Of a stretch of 64,000 bases of DNA, positions 40,985 to 52,649 are shown piece after piece. Source of the stretch: Erpobdella octoculata (Eukaryota; Annelida; Clitellata; Hirudinida; Erpobdellidae). Below the pieces are notes generated by a model. That model saw nothing but the letters and a program-made list of their open reading frames with translations. It searched no databases and was not told the origin of the DNA. The stretch lies in contig OZ022243.1 in NCBI GenBank assembly GCA_963978895.1, positions 9,533,396-9,597,395 of the forward strand. Direction: 5' to 3'. Numbering within the stretch: the stretch's first letter is position 1; the number at the start of each line of letters is the position of its first letter. Both the position numbers and the translations under genes were made by a program.

Positions 40985-41125
40985 TTTTTTTGGGGGGGGG
41001 GGGTGAAACTTGTTTGACATAATTTTGTTAGGGGGGTGACCGAAAGTTTGACAGTTGTTGAAAAGGGGGAGGGGGTGTAACAATTTTCCTAAAAAATTTT
41101 GACATAATTAATGGACGTCCCCCTA
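40985..41125. other. G-rich blocks ending in a MITE-type terminus
   Basis: G runs at 40993-41003, 41031-41037 and 41066-41076 are spaced within ~85 bp. The segment ends 'taatggacgtccccctag', like an inverted CAGGGACGTC-family end. Confidence 0.45.
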
Positions 41126-41304
41126 GTTGTCAATGCTGTCTCGTTTGATCATTGTCGCCGGAGCAGATTTTCTAAAAGAATTGCACGTCTTCACGGCAAC
41201 TACAAATGTAATGCAGAATTTATTTAAGAACAAGAAGAAATAAGAAAAATGTTATTAAAAGGAGTTTAAACAACAAGAAAAAGATGCTGTAACTAAAGTG
41301 CTGA

Positions 41305-42012
41305 ATAGCGCAGCCAGGGGAGCCGCTCCCCCCCCTCGAAAGCTTGCCAATGTTGATGTTGAAGTTATGTGCGTGTCCGTGTTTTCGAGACATATTTGAG
41401 TTAACAATTATTTTGCAAATTAAATATTTAATAAGTTATCAAAAATGTTAGGGTGAGAGTTGTCCATGGGTTTATTTTTGAAAACCCGACCCGCCAGAAA
41501 ATCTGACCCAACCCGACCTATTTTTGTTGTTTCTTTTGTGACCCGACCCACCTAATTTCGACCAGACCCGACCTACTTTGGCTAGGACCCAATTGGCAGA
41601 GCGGCCACATACCGAAGTTGATGCTCTGCAACATTGTCAATATTCCATCTACCCACAGATAAATACGCTGCTGAAACTCTTCACCACTTGCCCCTTTCTT
41701 CCGCGACAGCCGAGATATTCTCAACGATGCACAGACTCAAATCTTATCTACGCACCACAATGGGCCAGACAAGGCTGAATGGGTTCGCAGTAATGACCAT
41801 CAATCGCGACCTTAAAATTAATGATAAACAGTCATCGTCATTTTTTCGCAGAAAAAACGTTGGCTGAATTTCATATTGTATTTATTGTTCTAAATTAAAT
41901 GTCTTATGGTTTGTTATTACTAATTATTGCTGAAACTGTCGTTCACTTTTATGGGTCGTAAATTTCTCAGTAAAACGCCTAACTAATCAGAAAATATTTC
42001 GCTGCGCCCCTG
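41305..42012 (+). pseudogene. hAT transposase remnant, second copy of the 21539 family
   Basis: Frames at 41578-41867 read YPQINTLLKLF, SSATAE and FSTMHRLKSYLRTTMGQTRL plus NGFAVMTINRDLKI, with at least one frameshift. The upstream 'cccctcgaaagcttgcc' and 'gacccgacc' stretches match 21560-21740. The right end, inverted, is CAGGGGCGCAGCGAAATATT at 42012. The left end near 41308 carries the shared gcgcagcca. Confidence 0.65.
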
Positions 42013-42126
42013 ATTGTCATTTCAACACTAAACAAGTAAAGGAAAAAATGGGTTTTTCAACACAAACTTATATTTCAAATACACTCGATTTAGAAATACG
42101 AAAGGTATTCAAATTAAGTTTTTTGT

Positions 42127-42245
42127 TTTTTTTTTAATTGAATCATGTATTGTCATCCAACTTCCTAGCTAGTCAAAAACCTGGTTGAATTTTACATGCA
42201 AGATTTGCGTACAGAGAAAGACACACACACCCACAAACAGATTGT
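42127..42245 (-). repeat. Dispersed repeat family R3, inverted copy
   Basis: In reverse complement it carries 'ggatgacaatacatgattca' and gcaagtaaaa-like stretches found again at 43741-43900 and 44280-44425. Confidence 0.6.
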
Positions 42246-42396
42246 AAGTTGAATAAAAGCTTGTAAAAAGCTATCAGACAATAAAAATAATCAGCAAAAC
42301 TATAACTGTCAAAATAAATTTGTGGCATACATTTTGTTGTGCTCCTGCAGTGCACGTCTTAAACAAGATATTCAGTATTATCTCCCGGTTTAAACC

Positions 42397-43290
42397 ATGA
42401 AGCAGGGTGTGTCAATCGATTTGGCATTGACTGACAATTTTCTTGAGATTTGCAAAACATGCATCAACTGTTTACGAAACAATGGAAATTCGTCCTGGAA
42501 AAATGTGTCAACTTTTCGTAAATTTTGCTGTAATACATGGCATCAAAACAGCTACGGTGAAAAGCAAAAAGTGCCGCGTATGCATGATAGACGAGAAGTG
42601 TTGTGAAGAAGCACCAGATGAAGATCAAAAACGTTTGAAAACAGTCGTCTACATTGGAGCGCTAGATGCTTTGATCAAGGAACTGGATGACCGGTTTCCA
42701 GAGAGCAATGTCATCTTATATCGTCAAATGAGAATTTTCACTGCAAAAAACTGAAATAAATGCCATTTAAAGTAACTGAAGATGAAATTTGTCATCTGTG
42801 TGAGAGGTACGGTCCAGGTCCACGATGCTAGATATGAAAGAGCTAAAACGTTCTGTTTTGTATTATGTTGATCTCACTGATTGCTGACGCTCATGAGTTA
42901 ATTTAGTCTCACGATCTTGATGATGCTAATCAAGGAGTCAAGCTGTCTTCAGGGACCAGGAATACTTCTTCCTGTCTCTAGATACCTCTTCCGAAAGATA
43001 TATTACAGAGGATGACAATAAATTAGATAAGTCTTTAGATACCCAAAAATATTCAGAAAATATGAACCAGAATTCATCTATAGCACTGGAAACTATTTGG
43101 ATATCCTGATCCATTACGTGCTATTTTCCTATTTTGACTTGTAATTATAAAACATAGCTTCTTTGCCAGTTACAAGTTATTTTGTCTTGAGAAACCTAAA
43201 ATAATAAAAAGCAAATTGAGGTCCACAACCAGTGACAAACGTATTGATAGCCTCATGACTATAGCATCCGGATCTGATGTCAAGTAGACA
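42397..43290 (+). pseudogene. Decayed hAT-type transposase
   Basis: The frame 42443-42754 contains VVYIGALDALIKELDDRFPE, matching the style of the conserved hAT stretch before the dimerisation domain. A later piece near 43215-43287 reads KLRSTTSDKRIDSLMTIASG, like the LRST...RL-x-L-x-L end of the dimerisation domain. The two are separated by non-coding sequence with stops. Confidence 0.45.
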
Positions 43291-43430
43291 ATATTAAAAG
43301 TTGCTATTATCGAAACGTTTGCAATAACAACTGAATTTTCAAATGAATTATGGTTGCCATTTTCTGCAAGTTAAAATAGTTGATTGCTCACTGAATAGTT
43401 ATTACATTTTAGTATTTATTATTGCATCGC

Positions 43431-45058
43431 CATTGGCGGATCCAGGGGCGATTGCCCCCCCCCCCCACTTTGCGCAATAAAATTATTTTTTAAGTTATTA
43501 ATAAGTAACACTAAAGGAAACAATTTTAAATTTTAATCTTTTAATCAGCAACTTCAAGAAAAGTTTTTTAAAATATCCTTTACAGGGGCGCAACTAGGGA
43601 GGGCAGGGAAAGGCTCAAACCCCCCCAGGCCAAAATCGGAGGGCCCTGCAATTTTTCAAAATTTGATGAGTTTTTCTATGGGTAGGGGAGGGTGCTACAT
43701 TTATTCATAAACTTATTTTTTACAAACTTTTATTTAGGTTACAATTTCTGTTTGTGTGTGTTTGTGTATGTGTCTGTGTGTGGCTTTCTCTGTACGCAGA
43801 TCTTGCAAGTAAAATTTAACCAGCTTTTTGACTAGCTAGGAAGCTGAAGCTTTCAGCATAACTTTATATTGGATGACAATACATGATTCAATTAAAAAAA
43901 AACTTATTTTTAACATCTTTTGTATTTCTAGATCGAGTGTATTTAAAATTAAAGTTTGTGTTAAAAAACTCGTTTTTTCCTTTACTTGTTTAAAAATTGC
44001 TTTAACTGATTTGAGACTGAGTTTGACTATCTTCAGTTTGCAGTCTTTCTTTTCTTTCATAAATTAATATATAAGATACCAAAAAAAGACTTTAGATTAA
44101 AGATAGTAAAAAAATTTGACCTGCGGCGGGCTTTTTTCCCTTTTTCAAACTTCAGCCCATCCCAGCATTTTTTGCTGGTTGCGCCCCTGGTCCTTTAAAT
44201 GCGGTTGGTATGTCAACTACGCATTACATTTCTCCAAGTGACTTTTTAAAAAATATCTTTTTACAAACTTTTATTAAGATTACAATCTCTGTTTGTGTGT
44301 ATGTGGCTTTCTCTGTAATACGCAAATCTTGCAAGTAAAATTTAACCAGCTTTTTAACTAGCTAAAAGCTGAAACTTTCAGCATAGGTTTATATTGGATG
44401 ACAATACATGATTCAATTAAAAAAAATAATTTGAACATCTTTCATATTTCTAGATCAAGTGTATTTGAAATTAAAGTTTGTGTTAAAAACTCGTTTTTTA
44501 CCAATGCTTTTATTAACTCGTCGTCTCTGTTTCTCTGTCTGTCTGTTTTTCTGTCTGTCTGTCTGTTTCTCTGTCTGTTTCAAATCTTGCAATCAATTTT
44601 TGAGTCACTTCCTGATGATAGATTTTTTTCAAATTTTGCATACATGCTCAAAATAGAAGACAATGCAATATTCAATTATTAGTTTTACAATAAGTCAATT
44701 AATTTAGTTAATTTTAATTAATTTATATATATTTATGTATATGTGTACGTGTGTGTGTGTGTGTGTTTATTATATTTTTTTATCTAGGAATTTATGTATA
44801 TGTGTTTGCAAAATTTGTGTTTTAATTACATATAAAAGCATTGGGTTTTAAAAATTCGTTTTTAATTTACTTGTTTCTTTTACTTGTTTCAATTTACCAT
44901 TTTTAGTGTGACTTGAATATGGAAATTTATAGTTTGCTTACTGACCTAATAAAAACGTCGGAAAAGTGTTATAATAGATATTTCAGCCTGTGATATCAAT
45001 CCATAAATCGGTTTTCATAAAATTCGCCCCCCACTTATACTTCCTGGATCCGCCAGTG
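43431..45058. mobile_element. 1.63-kb hAT element, 7/8 TSD, with nested MITE
   Basis: The left end is CATTGGCGGATCCAGGGGCG; the right end inverted is CACTGGCGGATCCAGGAAGT. The flanks are TGCATCGC (43423-43430) and TGCATCTC (45059-45066). It contains the 607-bp MITE at 43583-44189 and, at 44590-44880, an inverted copy of repeat R2. It belongs to the same terminal family as 15316-16212 and 21947-22666. Confidence 0.88.
43583..44189. mobile_element. 607-bp hAT MITE with 7/8 TSD
   Basis: The ends are CAGGGGCGCAACTAGGGAGG and inverted CAGGGGCGCAACCAGCAAAA. The flanks are ATCCTTTA (43575-43582) and GTCCTTTA (44190-44197). Its interior (R3 and the ggcgggctttttt block) is shared with 22200-22385. 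A second R3 copy lies just outside it at 44240-44500 within the host hAT. Confidence 0.9.
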
Positions 45059-45069
45059 TGCATCTCAGC

Positions 45070-45640
45070 ACTGTTTAGTAAACGTTCAACTTGTTAAACG
45101 TGGCGACATTATTCCTTACACCTCCAAGTCACAAATCACTTATCTAACTTTACTCACTCATTGGTCCACTTTACAGAACAACCAAAAGCAGCCATTTATA
45201 GACGCATATACAAACCTTTTGCAGATGGTGGTGACGCCGGTGCAAAGGCGTAGCGAGGGCAGGGCAGCGAGGGACAGTTGTCCCCGGGCGCAGGGCTGGA
45301 GGAGGCGTATTTTCAGTGAGCAAAAGCTTTTTTTATTATTACAATTTTGATGTATCTAGAGATTTCTATGGATCCGACTAACCCCCGGTCATCAGGTGTT
45401 TTGGAAGGAAAAATGAAAAGATGGGGTTTCGAAAATTTTTCATAGTTGCTCCTTCTAACTCCCCACCCGGTCATCAGATTTTTTTGAAAGCACAAAGCAA
45501 AAAAGGTTATGTAGGGGCGCATATTTTTTGCTTTGTTCCCGGGCGCAGTAGACCCTAGCTACGCATCTGCGCCGGTGGGATTCGAACAACTGACTCACAT
45601 TGTCTACAGACGAATGCCTTACCACTGTACCACCAGCGCC
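45070..45640 (-). mobile_element. tRNA-derived SINE (minus strand), interrupted by a MITE
   Basis: 45639-45570 on the minus strand reads as a tRNA-like head: acceptor arms GCGCTGG and CCGGCGC pair, box A is TGGTACAGTGG and box B is GTTCGAATCC. The T stem is poorly paired, so this is not a functional tRNA. The body continues beyond the MITE insertion as ggcgtcaccaccatctgc towards 45070. Pol III boxes identify it as SINE-like. Confidence 0.6.
45243..45569. mobile_element. 327-bp hAT-type MITE with exact 8-bp TSD in the SINE
   Basis: The left end is CAAAGGCGTAGCGAGGG; the right end inverted is CAGATGCGTAGCTAGGG. CGCCGGTG flanks it exactly at 45235-45242 and 45570-45577. No coding sequence. Confidence 0.85.
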
Positions 45641-46244
45641 CGCTATTAATTTCAACTAGTAACATTGAAATCTGAATAAACAAATGTGTAACGAAGTTAT
45701 TAAACTCATTACAACATAGGTACTCGGTCATGTCAAATTTCACATGTACGAGTTATATTGAACATTGAAGAAGCGCCCACCAGTTAAGGGGAACTGGTAT
45801 ACCCCAACCCCAACCAGCGCCCTCCTTAAATTAAGTTGGTCAAAACAACAACTCAATTCAATTTGAAGATTTTTATGCAATTAACCAAATAAGTTTCACA
45901 ATAAACTTAGGTTCCGTTTAAAAGCCGCTTCTACTGTTTCTTCAAGGAACAAAACATATTCGTTTTTTAATATTTTCGTGAGAAACTATTTAGAAATATA
46001 AGCTAATGTGCATTTACTGTTATTGTTTTAAAAGTTTAAATCGAAAAGACTGGAGACTAAACTAAAATATTTCGACCAGCCCCGAAGACAAAGAAGCGCT
46101 AATTTTCAGGCCACGACGCTATTTTATCTCGGCACTGATATTGTCGCCAATGATTTGTGGCAAATCGTTTGTCGGAGTTGTTCTCTATGTTTTTAATTTG
46201 TCTACACACGTTTTTTCAATAAAGTTTTTATAAGGAATTTTAAA

Positions 46245-49049
46245 ATGGAGATATGCGGTACTCGGTTTGACGGAACAGATGTAGAATGTTACGGTAAGGG
46301 TAAGGCTAATAAGACTAAGTCGACTAAGAGGCTAAGAGGCCATGGAGGTGGGCAGTAAGACACTACTTACACTACTAACACTACTAAAACTTAGGACTCA
46401 GAATCTAATCTAATTCTAAGAAGAAGACCGAATCCTAAAAAGACTGACTAAGATTAAGAGTGACTTCACTTAAGTCTAAGTCTTTGTCGTTAAGACTAAA
46501 ACATTATAATGACTAAAGCTAAAGTGCTAAAGCTAAACTAACTTATATACTATATTACTTTTTTACTATATAGTAGTATATAGACATAGACATAATAAGA
46601 ATCTTATTATCTTTTCTTATATATGATATACATATGCTCTTTCATAACTATAACTGGCCATAACATAATCATAATAAGATTTTATAATAAAACATGAAAA
46701 TACTATACAGAAACATTGAGCTGTTATAGCTGTTATAGATTATAGACTAGAATCTAGACTAGAGACTAGACTAGACTAGACTAGAGGTTAAACTAATTAA
46801 TAAGATATCCTAATTTAGTAGAGGATAGATAATAGAAAATATTACTATATGCATTTACTATATGCTAGAATTCTAATCTAGATCAAGATATTATAAAAAC
46901 TGTTGTGTTTTCAGGCTATAAAGCTAATAAGGATGAAAAACTATTGGATCGATACGAGGTGTTTGAACTACCCATAGGCAATGGAGGGTATGGCTTTGTA
47001 AAAAGAGCAAAAAGAAAAAGTGATGGACAAGATGTGAGTGGATTTTTTTATGAAAATGTCATGAATCTTGTCAAGTTGTTGTTGATTGCTGATTTCTGTC
47101 ACACATTTTGTTGGAATTTATCATGAATGAATATTAAGCTATTTAAAAAAATTAATACCTCAAAAGTTAAGGAACATATATAATATATATTTATAAAATT
47201 CAGTTTTAATTTAACTTAAACTTTAAGTCTTAAAGTAACAAAGCTTTTTATTTGAATTTGTTACAACAAATTATTATTGAACAGGTTGTTGTGAAGTTTG
47301 TAGCACTGGCAAAAATCAATAAGAAAAACCTCGTATATGAGAAAAATGAACCGCTTACTAAAGAAATTTCGTTCCTCAATATCCTTCATCATCCCAACAT
47401 TGTTGATGTTAGTTTCTAGTTCTTCAAAGTCTCTTTTGATTATTTGTTTGTCAAGTTTAGATAACTATTTGAGTTTTTGTCCAATTTTTTAATTTATCTT
47501 TTCGATTAGACACTAAAATTTTTTCTATTAGGCACAATACTGATTTATAGATGTTTTAGCATGGAAAAATGGAGTTTTGAAAATAATTATTCTAATTTGA
47601 GGTTTTTAAAATTAATTTACCAATTAATACACCACTAACAATAATTTATACTCTTAATATGTATGTGACATTTTTTTATCTTATTATGCATGTGACATTT
47701 TTTTTATCTTAATATGCATGTGACATTTTTTTTATCTTAATATGCATGTGACATTTGTTTATCTTAATATGCATGTGATTTTGTTTATCTTAATAAGCAT
47801 GTGATGTTTGTTTACAAACAAACCCGAGGTCGGCTTTCGGAACCAAAACTGGTCGTCCGGTGGTTTACAAAATGAATAAATTTATATCTCAAATTGTTGG
47901 TTGTTGTTCACTATGCAGCTTCTTGATTGGTCCATAGAATCAGGCTGGGTAATGATGGTCATGAAGAGCAAACCAGATTCGGTTGATCTTTTTACTTTCA
48001 TCGAATATTGTTTGGTTCCGATTGAAGATCTTTTTTCATACATTTTCAGACAGGCTGGTGATATTTATTCATTTCATATATAATATACAATGTTTTTAAA
48101 CTTTGATACAAGAGAATGTTATAGTCAAGCTTTTACGAGCTTAGTAATGTCTTAATTTTTTTAGTATTAAATTGCAGATCGTGTCCGCAGTTGAATATCT
48201 GCACGATCGTGGGATCGTTCACAGAGATGTTAAAGATGAAAATGTAATAATCGATCGGACGTTCCATGCTACGTTGATTGACTTCGGTTCGGCTTCAGTT
48301 TTAACTTCTGAAGGTTTTTCGGATTTTTATGGTACGGAAATTTACTGCAGTCCTGAAGTTCTTGCGGGAAAACAGTGAGTTTATTGAGTAGACATTTTTT
48401 AAAAGAAATCAAACTGATTACTTTTCTCATCAATTGGAATAGATATTAAATTTAGAGATGTTAAAATAATTTTGATGAAGTCTGTAAGGAAGAAAGATAC
48501 TAATGTTAAAACATTATGTTAAAAATGATAAAGAAATTTGATTTTAATTTAAAAAATTGTTCTTGTTAATAATAATATTATTCTCCTGCATTACATTTCA
48601 TATTTTTTATTAGCATTTCAAAATAAATTATGTTTTGTGAATTCCAGATAATTAGTGTTTAAAAAATGTAATAATTGTAGATATAAAGGACCAGAGCAAG
48701 ATATCTGGGGTCTTGGTCTAGTGCTGTACATGTTGAATACATCAGTGAATCCATTCGAGAACAAAAATGAGATATTAGAGTGCCAGCCAGTTTGGTATCC
48801 AAACATGTCACGAGGTAAATAACTAGTCTGGATTGAATGATTATATATCGTGTACAAGTACTGCTTATACACTTTTCCACAAGTTGAGGAAGACCACATG
48901 GTGATGATAATATACCGGTGTGGGAATTAGAACATGTTTTGTAATCATGATGTGCAGCAATGGTGTTTTTGATATTTTATTGTTTTGAATTTTTTTCAAT
49001 TGTTAACATCCAAGAGCAAATATATAGTTTTTATAGCCATCATGTATAA

Positions 49050-49128
<79 letters not shown>

Positions 49129-50107
49129 TGTGTGTTAGACCGTCATTGAAAGAAATCACATGGATTATACCTATATATAAATATATTATACTTATTTAAA
49201 CAAGCATTAAAATCTTATTTATTATTGTTCCATTCATAATTATCCATTAACATTTACTTCTGTCATTTGTTTTTGATTGGTGTTGTTTAAATTTCTAGAA
49301 ATTATTCTATAACTATTTTATTTATATAGGTGAATGATTATATGTCAAGTACAAGTACTGCTTATACACTTTTCCACTAAGTGGGAAGAAACTCTCTTTG
49401 GACAAACCTTTATTTTGTCTATGTATCTGTGTTCTTTTCTCTAATTGGCACTTTAATTTCTTTTGTATTTGTGTTTTTGTCTGTTTGAGTTTTATTATTT
49501 ATTTTTGTTCTCATTAAAGCATACAAATATAATTGAACTAATTTCTTCAAACACAAACAATTATTTCTGCAGCCTATTCATAGATAATAGAAACTTATAT
49601 GTATATATCAATAAAATACAGAACTTTTATTTGAACTGAAATTTTTTTATTTATATTTTCAAGGTCTGATTGAATTGGTGACGAGGATGCTGGACAAAAA
49701 TCCGGAGACTCGTGCCACGGTGAAGGAAGTTGCAGAGAATCCGTGGTTGAGTCAACCCTGCGATGTTGAATCCTATCATTGGAATAAAGTCTGTCCAGGT
49801 TGTACAGCAGGTCATGTTGATCTCGATGACAATTCGGCAAAACGGGTTCTAATTCTTGACTTTATCGAATTCGCTCGTCTCAAAAATACACCAGGACTGA
49901 AAGAGTCGATAGAGGAGATACTTGGTGAGTTTTTTAATTTTTAATTCAATTGTTTTTGTTGTTATAAAAATTAAACTGTGATTAAAAGAATTGTGATACC
50001 ATTAATTTTATGTTAATAATATATTTGAAGATCTGAAAAGAGACAGAGAAATCAGGCTGGAAAAGAATGGTGCATTCAAAAGAAGGTTCAGCAGTGTTAT
50101 TGTCTGA
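46245..50107 (+). CDS. PASK: PAS-kinase-like Ser/Thr kinase without PAS domains, eight exons
   Basis: Exons: 46245-46293, 46915-47033, 47285-47407, 47919-48053, 48178-48374, 48681-48814, 49664-49924, 50031-50107; 1095 nt, 364 aa. Seen: glycine loop GNGGYGFV (38-45), VVVK with Lys60, αC Glu83, catalytic HRDVKDEN (157-164, Asp159), DFG 177-179, and SPE 200-202 for APE. DLFTFIE, YIFRQIVSAVEYL and LIDFGSA match the PASK kinase domain closely (human: DLFAFID, YIFRQLVSAVGYL, LIDFGSA). The short tail ends RRFSSVIV. Only 16 codons lie upstream of the first intron and none encode PAS domains, whereas human PASK carries PAS domains and exceeds 1300 aa. Human PASK is a nutrient-linked cytoplasmic/nuclear kinase; the role here is inferred only. 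Intron 4 needs a GC donor (CAG|GCTGGT). The start could be wrong if an unseen upstream exon exists, but ATG followed by a GTAAGG donor is clean. Confidence 0.85.
46300..46905. repeat. Low-complexity ctaag/ctag-rich intron 1 of the kinase gene
   Basis: Irregular iterations of 'gactaag', 'ctaagtct' and 'tagactagac' through the intron, starting from the donor itself (gtaagggtaaggctaata). Confidence 0.7.
47655..47813. repeat. ~30-bp minisatellite in intron 3 of the kinase gene
   Basis: Five to six copies of 'cttaatatgcatgtgacatt' with t-rich linkers. Confidence 0.85.
48830..49395. repeat. Intron 6 of the kinase gene: duplicated ~55-bp block and TA run
   Basis: 'gtacaagtactgcttatac' with acttttccac occurs at about 48851-48880 and 49346-49375. 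Between them lies a (TA)n run at 49051-49125. Confidence 0.8.
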
Positions 50108-51110
50108 AATCGTCTGATGAATTCTTCTGTAATATAAAAGCATCTTTGTTATTGATATGACAGCTGTGATATTTGTAGACATTTGTGGTATTGATAAGAC
50201 ATCTGTGGTATTAATTAAACAAAATTACTGTACTGATAACACACACACACAGATGTTATTAAATATTTACAATAATTGATTGCAAAAATTTTGTATGACC
50301 CTGATTTGTATGTTTCAAAGGTTTTCGGCCAACGAATTGCTTTTTTTATGATTTCAACTTGAAGCGTTCATTGTTTTTCAAGTATCAGATCTTTTTCAAA
50401 ATTACATTTGCTTTGTGGGAATCCAATTTTTATTTTCCTGAGATGAGATTATTTGTTGACCATTTATATATTTTATTACAATCTTCATGGCGTTTCAAGT
50501 ATTTTGTTTGCTCAGATCTAAGAAGTTTATATTGGAACAGCAGTGCGGGTGCTGAGTTATTTGTTATTTCATTTTTATTTGTTGGACAACCTGCGGTTTT
50601 ACATGTAATTCTTTTACACTCTTATTCTCTTGCCAGCTTTGCTGACTCGATTGTAACACGTGATTTTACCACGTGTCTGCCGGTTATTTATTGTTTATCG
50701 TCTCAGCTGTATCGTGTCCGCCATTACCTTCCATCAATGAAAAATCTCTTTAAAAATCAGTGAAGCAGCTGAAATTTGTTTGATGTTACTTTGTCGTCGG
50801 TGGTGGCCTGCCAGAGCGATGGCGATGCGATAACGAGCCTGTCGACTCCCCTGCTGTATGGACGACGATAGAGAGGGAGGAGAAATATACGTAGGCGTGC
50901 CCTTCCCTGGACATCTATCATTTCGAGGTCGCTTCATGAATATTCATTAGATCGTAAGGAGAGCGGTCAGGAGGACAATTGGCAGATGCACTGCGGGGAG
51001 AAGATTCTGAAGTTGTTTTTATGCAGTTATATTATTATGTTATAATCTGATAAATCCACTTTTTATTTGTTATTATTCAAACATTTGACAAAATAGCGAG
51101 ATATTATGTT
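50108..51110. other. 3' flank of the kinase gene, no gene seen
   Basis: A 134-codon open frame at 50359-50763 (plus) has no recognisable features. The block 50790-51010 is GC-richer and may be regulatory. Confidence 0.35.
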
Positions 51111-51121
51111 TTCATTAGAAA

Positions 51122-51125
<4 letters not shown>

Positions 51126-51152
<27 letters not shown>

Positions 51153-51153
51153 C
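51126..51153. repeat. (AAT)n run
   Basis: About nine aat/ata units. Confidence 0.9.
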
Positions 51154-51529
51154 AAGATGAAGACTGGAGACATGCGCGCTCACACCTTCCGCTAAATAAT
51201 CCACCACGCCCATCTCATATTTATCGCTTTGCTCCACTGGTCACATAATTGACATATCAGTTTGTGTCCTCTTTATACGGAGCCGTCTGTCTGTGCGTCA
51301 GTGAAGACAATCCCCTTTCACGACTTTCACCAGCATTAAATCACTTAATTTGAAGACAAGATTTAAATTTCGGCTTTTATCCACCGAAGCTGTGACGATT
51401 CAATTCTAAGAAGGAATCATCAGTCAAGCAAAGTTGTCAATATCGTTGATATAATTTAATGCATTTAGTTGTTAAAGTTCCTAAAAAATTTAATAAATCT
51501 AACCCATTGATTGATTTATACTATACTAG

Positions 51530-51785
51530 CGGGGTACCCGAGGTTTTTAGAAGTTTTCTCTCGTTCCCGTTTCCTTCCCCACTTGCTCTCCCGCTCCCGG
51601 TCGCTTTCCCGTCCCAGCTTGCTCTCCCGTTCCCGCTCATTCTCCAGTTCCCAATCTCGCTCATTTTTTGACCGATCTCTATTTTTTTCACAGAAACCTT
51701 CCTCTATTGAATTTCAAGGTTTTGTGAAAATTTCAATGCGATAGGATGAATGGTGTAGCAATGCATATTAACATAGAAACTTCAG
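51530..51785 (-). mobile_element. Dispersed element with purine-rich core, inverted copy
   Basis: Begins actagcggggtacccgagg, has a pyrimidine-rich core (cgctttcccgtcccagcttg) and then 'gcgataggatgaatggtgta'. It is the reverse complement of the element at 14238-14592. Confidence 0.55.
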
Positions 51786-52649
51786 TCTTAAAACGTCTTT
51801 TGGGTCGAATGTTGTATGATCAGACACATTATGTAATCAATTTAATTTAGGCTCAATCAAGTAATCGAGTACTGTTTTAGTTTATTGCATTTAAATATAA
51901 CTTGACAAACTCTATATTAACAGATCGTAACAAAGGAAAGGTTTGCAAATTTGCACAATCAATTATTTAAATAAATTTTAGTTTAGTTTTACAAATATTA
52001 TTATAATTATTGATCATAATCACATTTTTGTGTTTTTTCAGACATAATATGACATTTACAATATACAAAGAATCTTCGTGTAGTTTTGCTTAGCAATATT
52101 CTGTACATAGATATGATTCTTTATGTGTCAAATATTGAAGAATACTGTTCCTTGACGTCACTGGTCACTTTATGAGACCGACCAATAGGGAAAGGTGCTA
52201 ATTTGAAGCTCGGCCAATGAAAAATTAGTCATGTTACAAGATTAGTTTTTGATAACAATTCTCTCTTACAGACGAGTCATATTTTACAACTTTATTACAG
52301 CTTGACAGAGATGGAAATGTCCAATTTGTTATTAATTAACGCATTTTTATTAAAGTATTGTAATTTTTGTAAATTTTAGGTTTATGCAATTTTTAACTTT
52401 GTCACATGAAGCTAATAGTTTTACACACGCGTGGGAAGTAACTGTGATCTTTGAGAAAATACAAAAAGGTACGATCTTTGATTCAGTTGCAGCATTACCT
52501 TAAAAAATGTTTTATGGTTTTAGCTTTTTGATTAGCACAATAAGATACTCAACTATCTGAAAGTAATTTATTACATTTTATTTTTACAGCTTTAAAGTAT
52601 CAATAATTATTAACCAGACTAAGACAACAAAATTTGTACTAGTTTAAGT

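Noticed and set aside
45570..45639. Functional tRNA gene on the minus strand
   Set aside because: Acceptor arm and A/B boxes are present, but the T stem does not pair and the sequence continues into a SINE-like body.
50359..50763. 134-codon ORF after the kinase gene
   Set aside because: Single frame in the 3' flank without domains, splice context or repeat support; probably chance.
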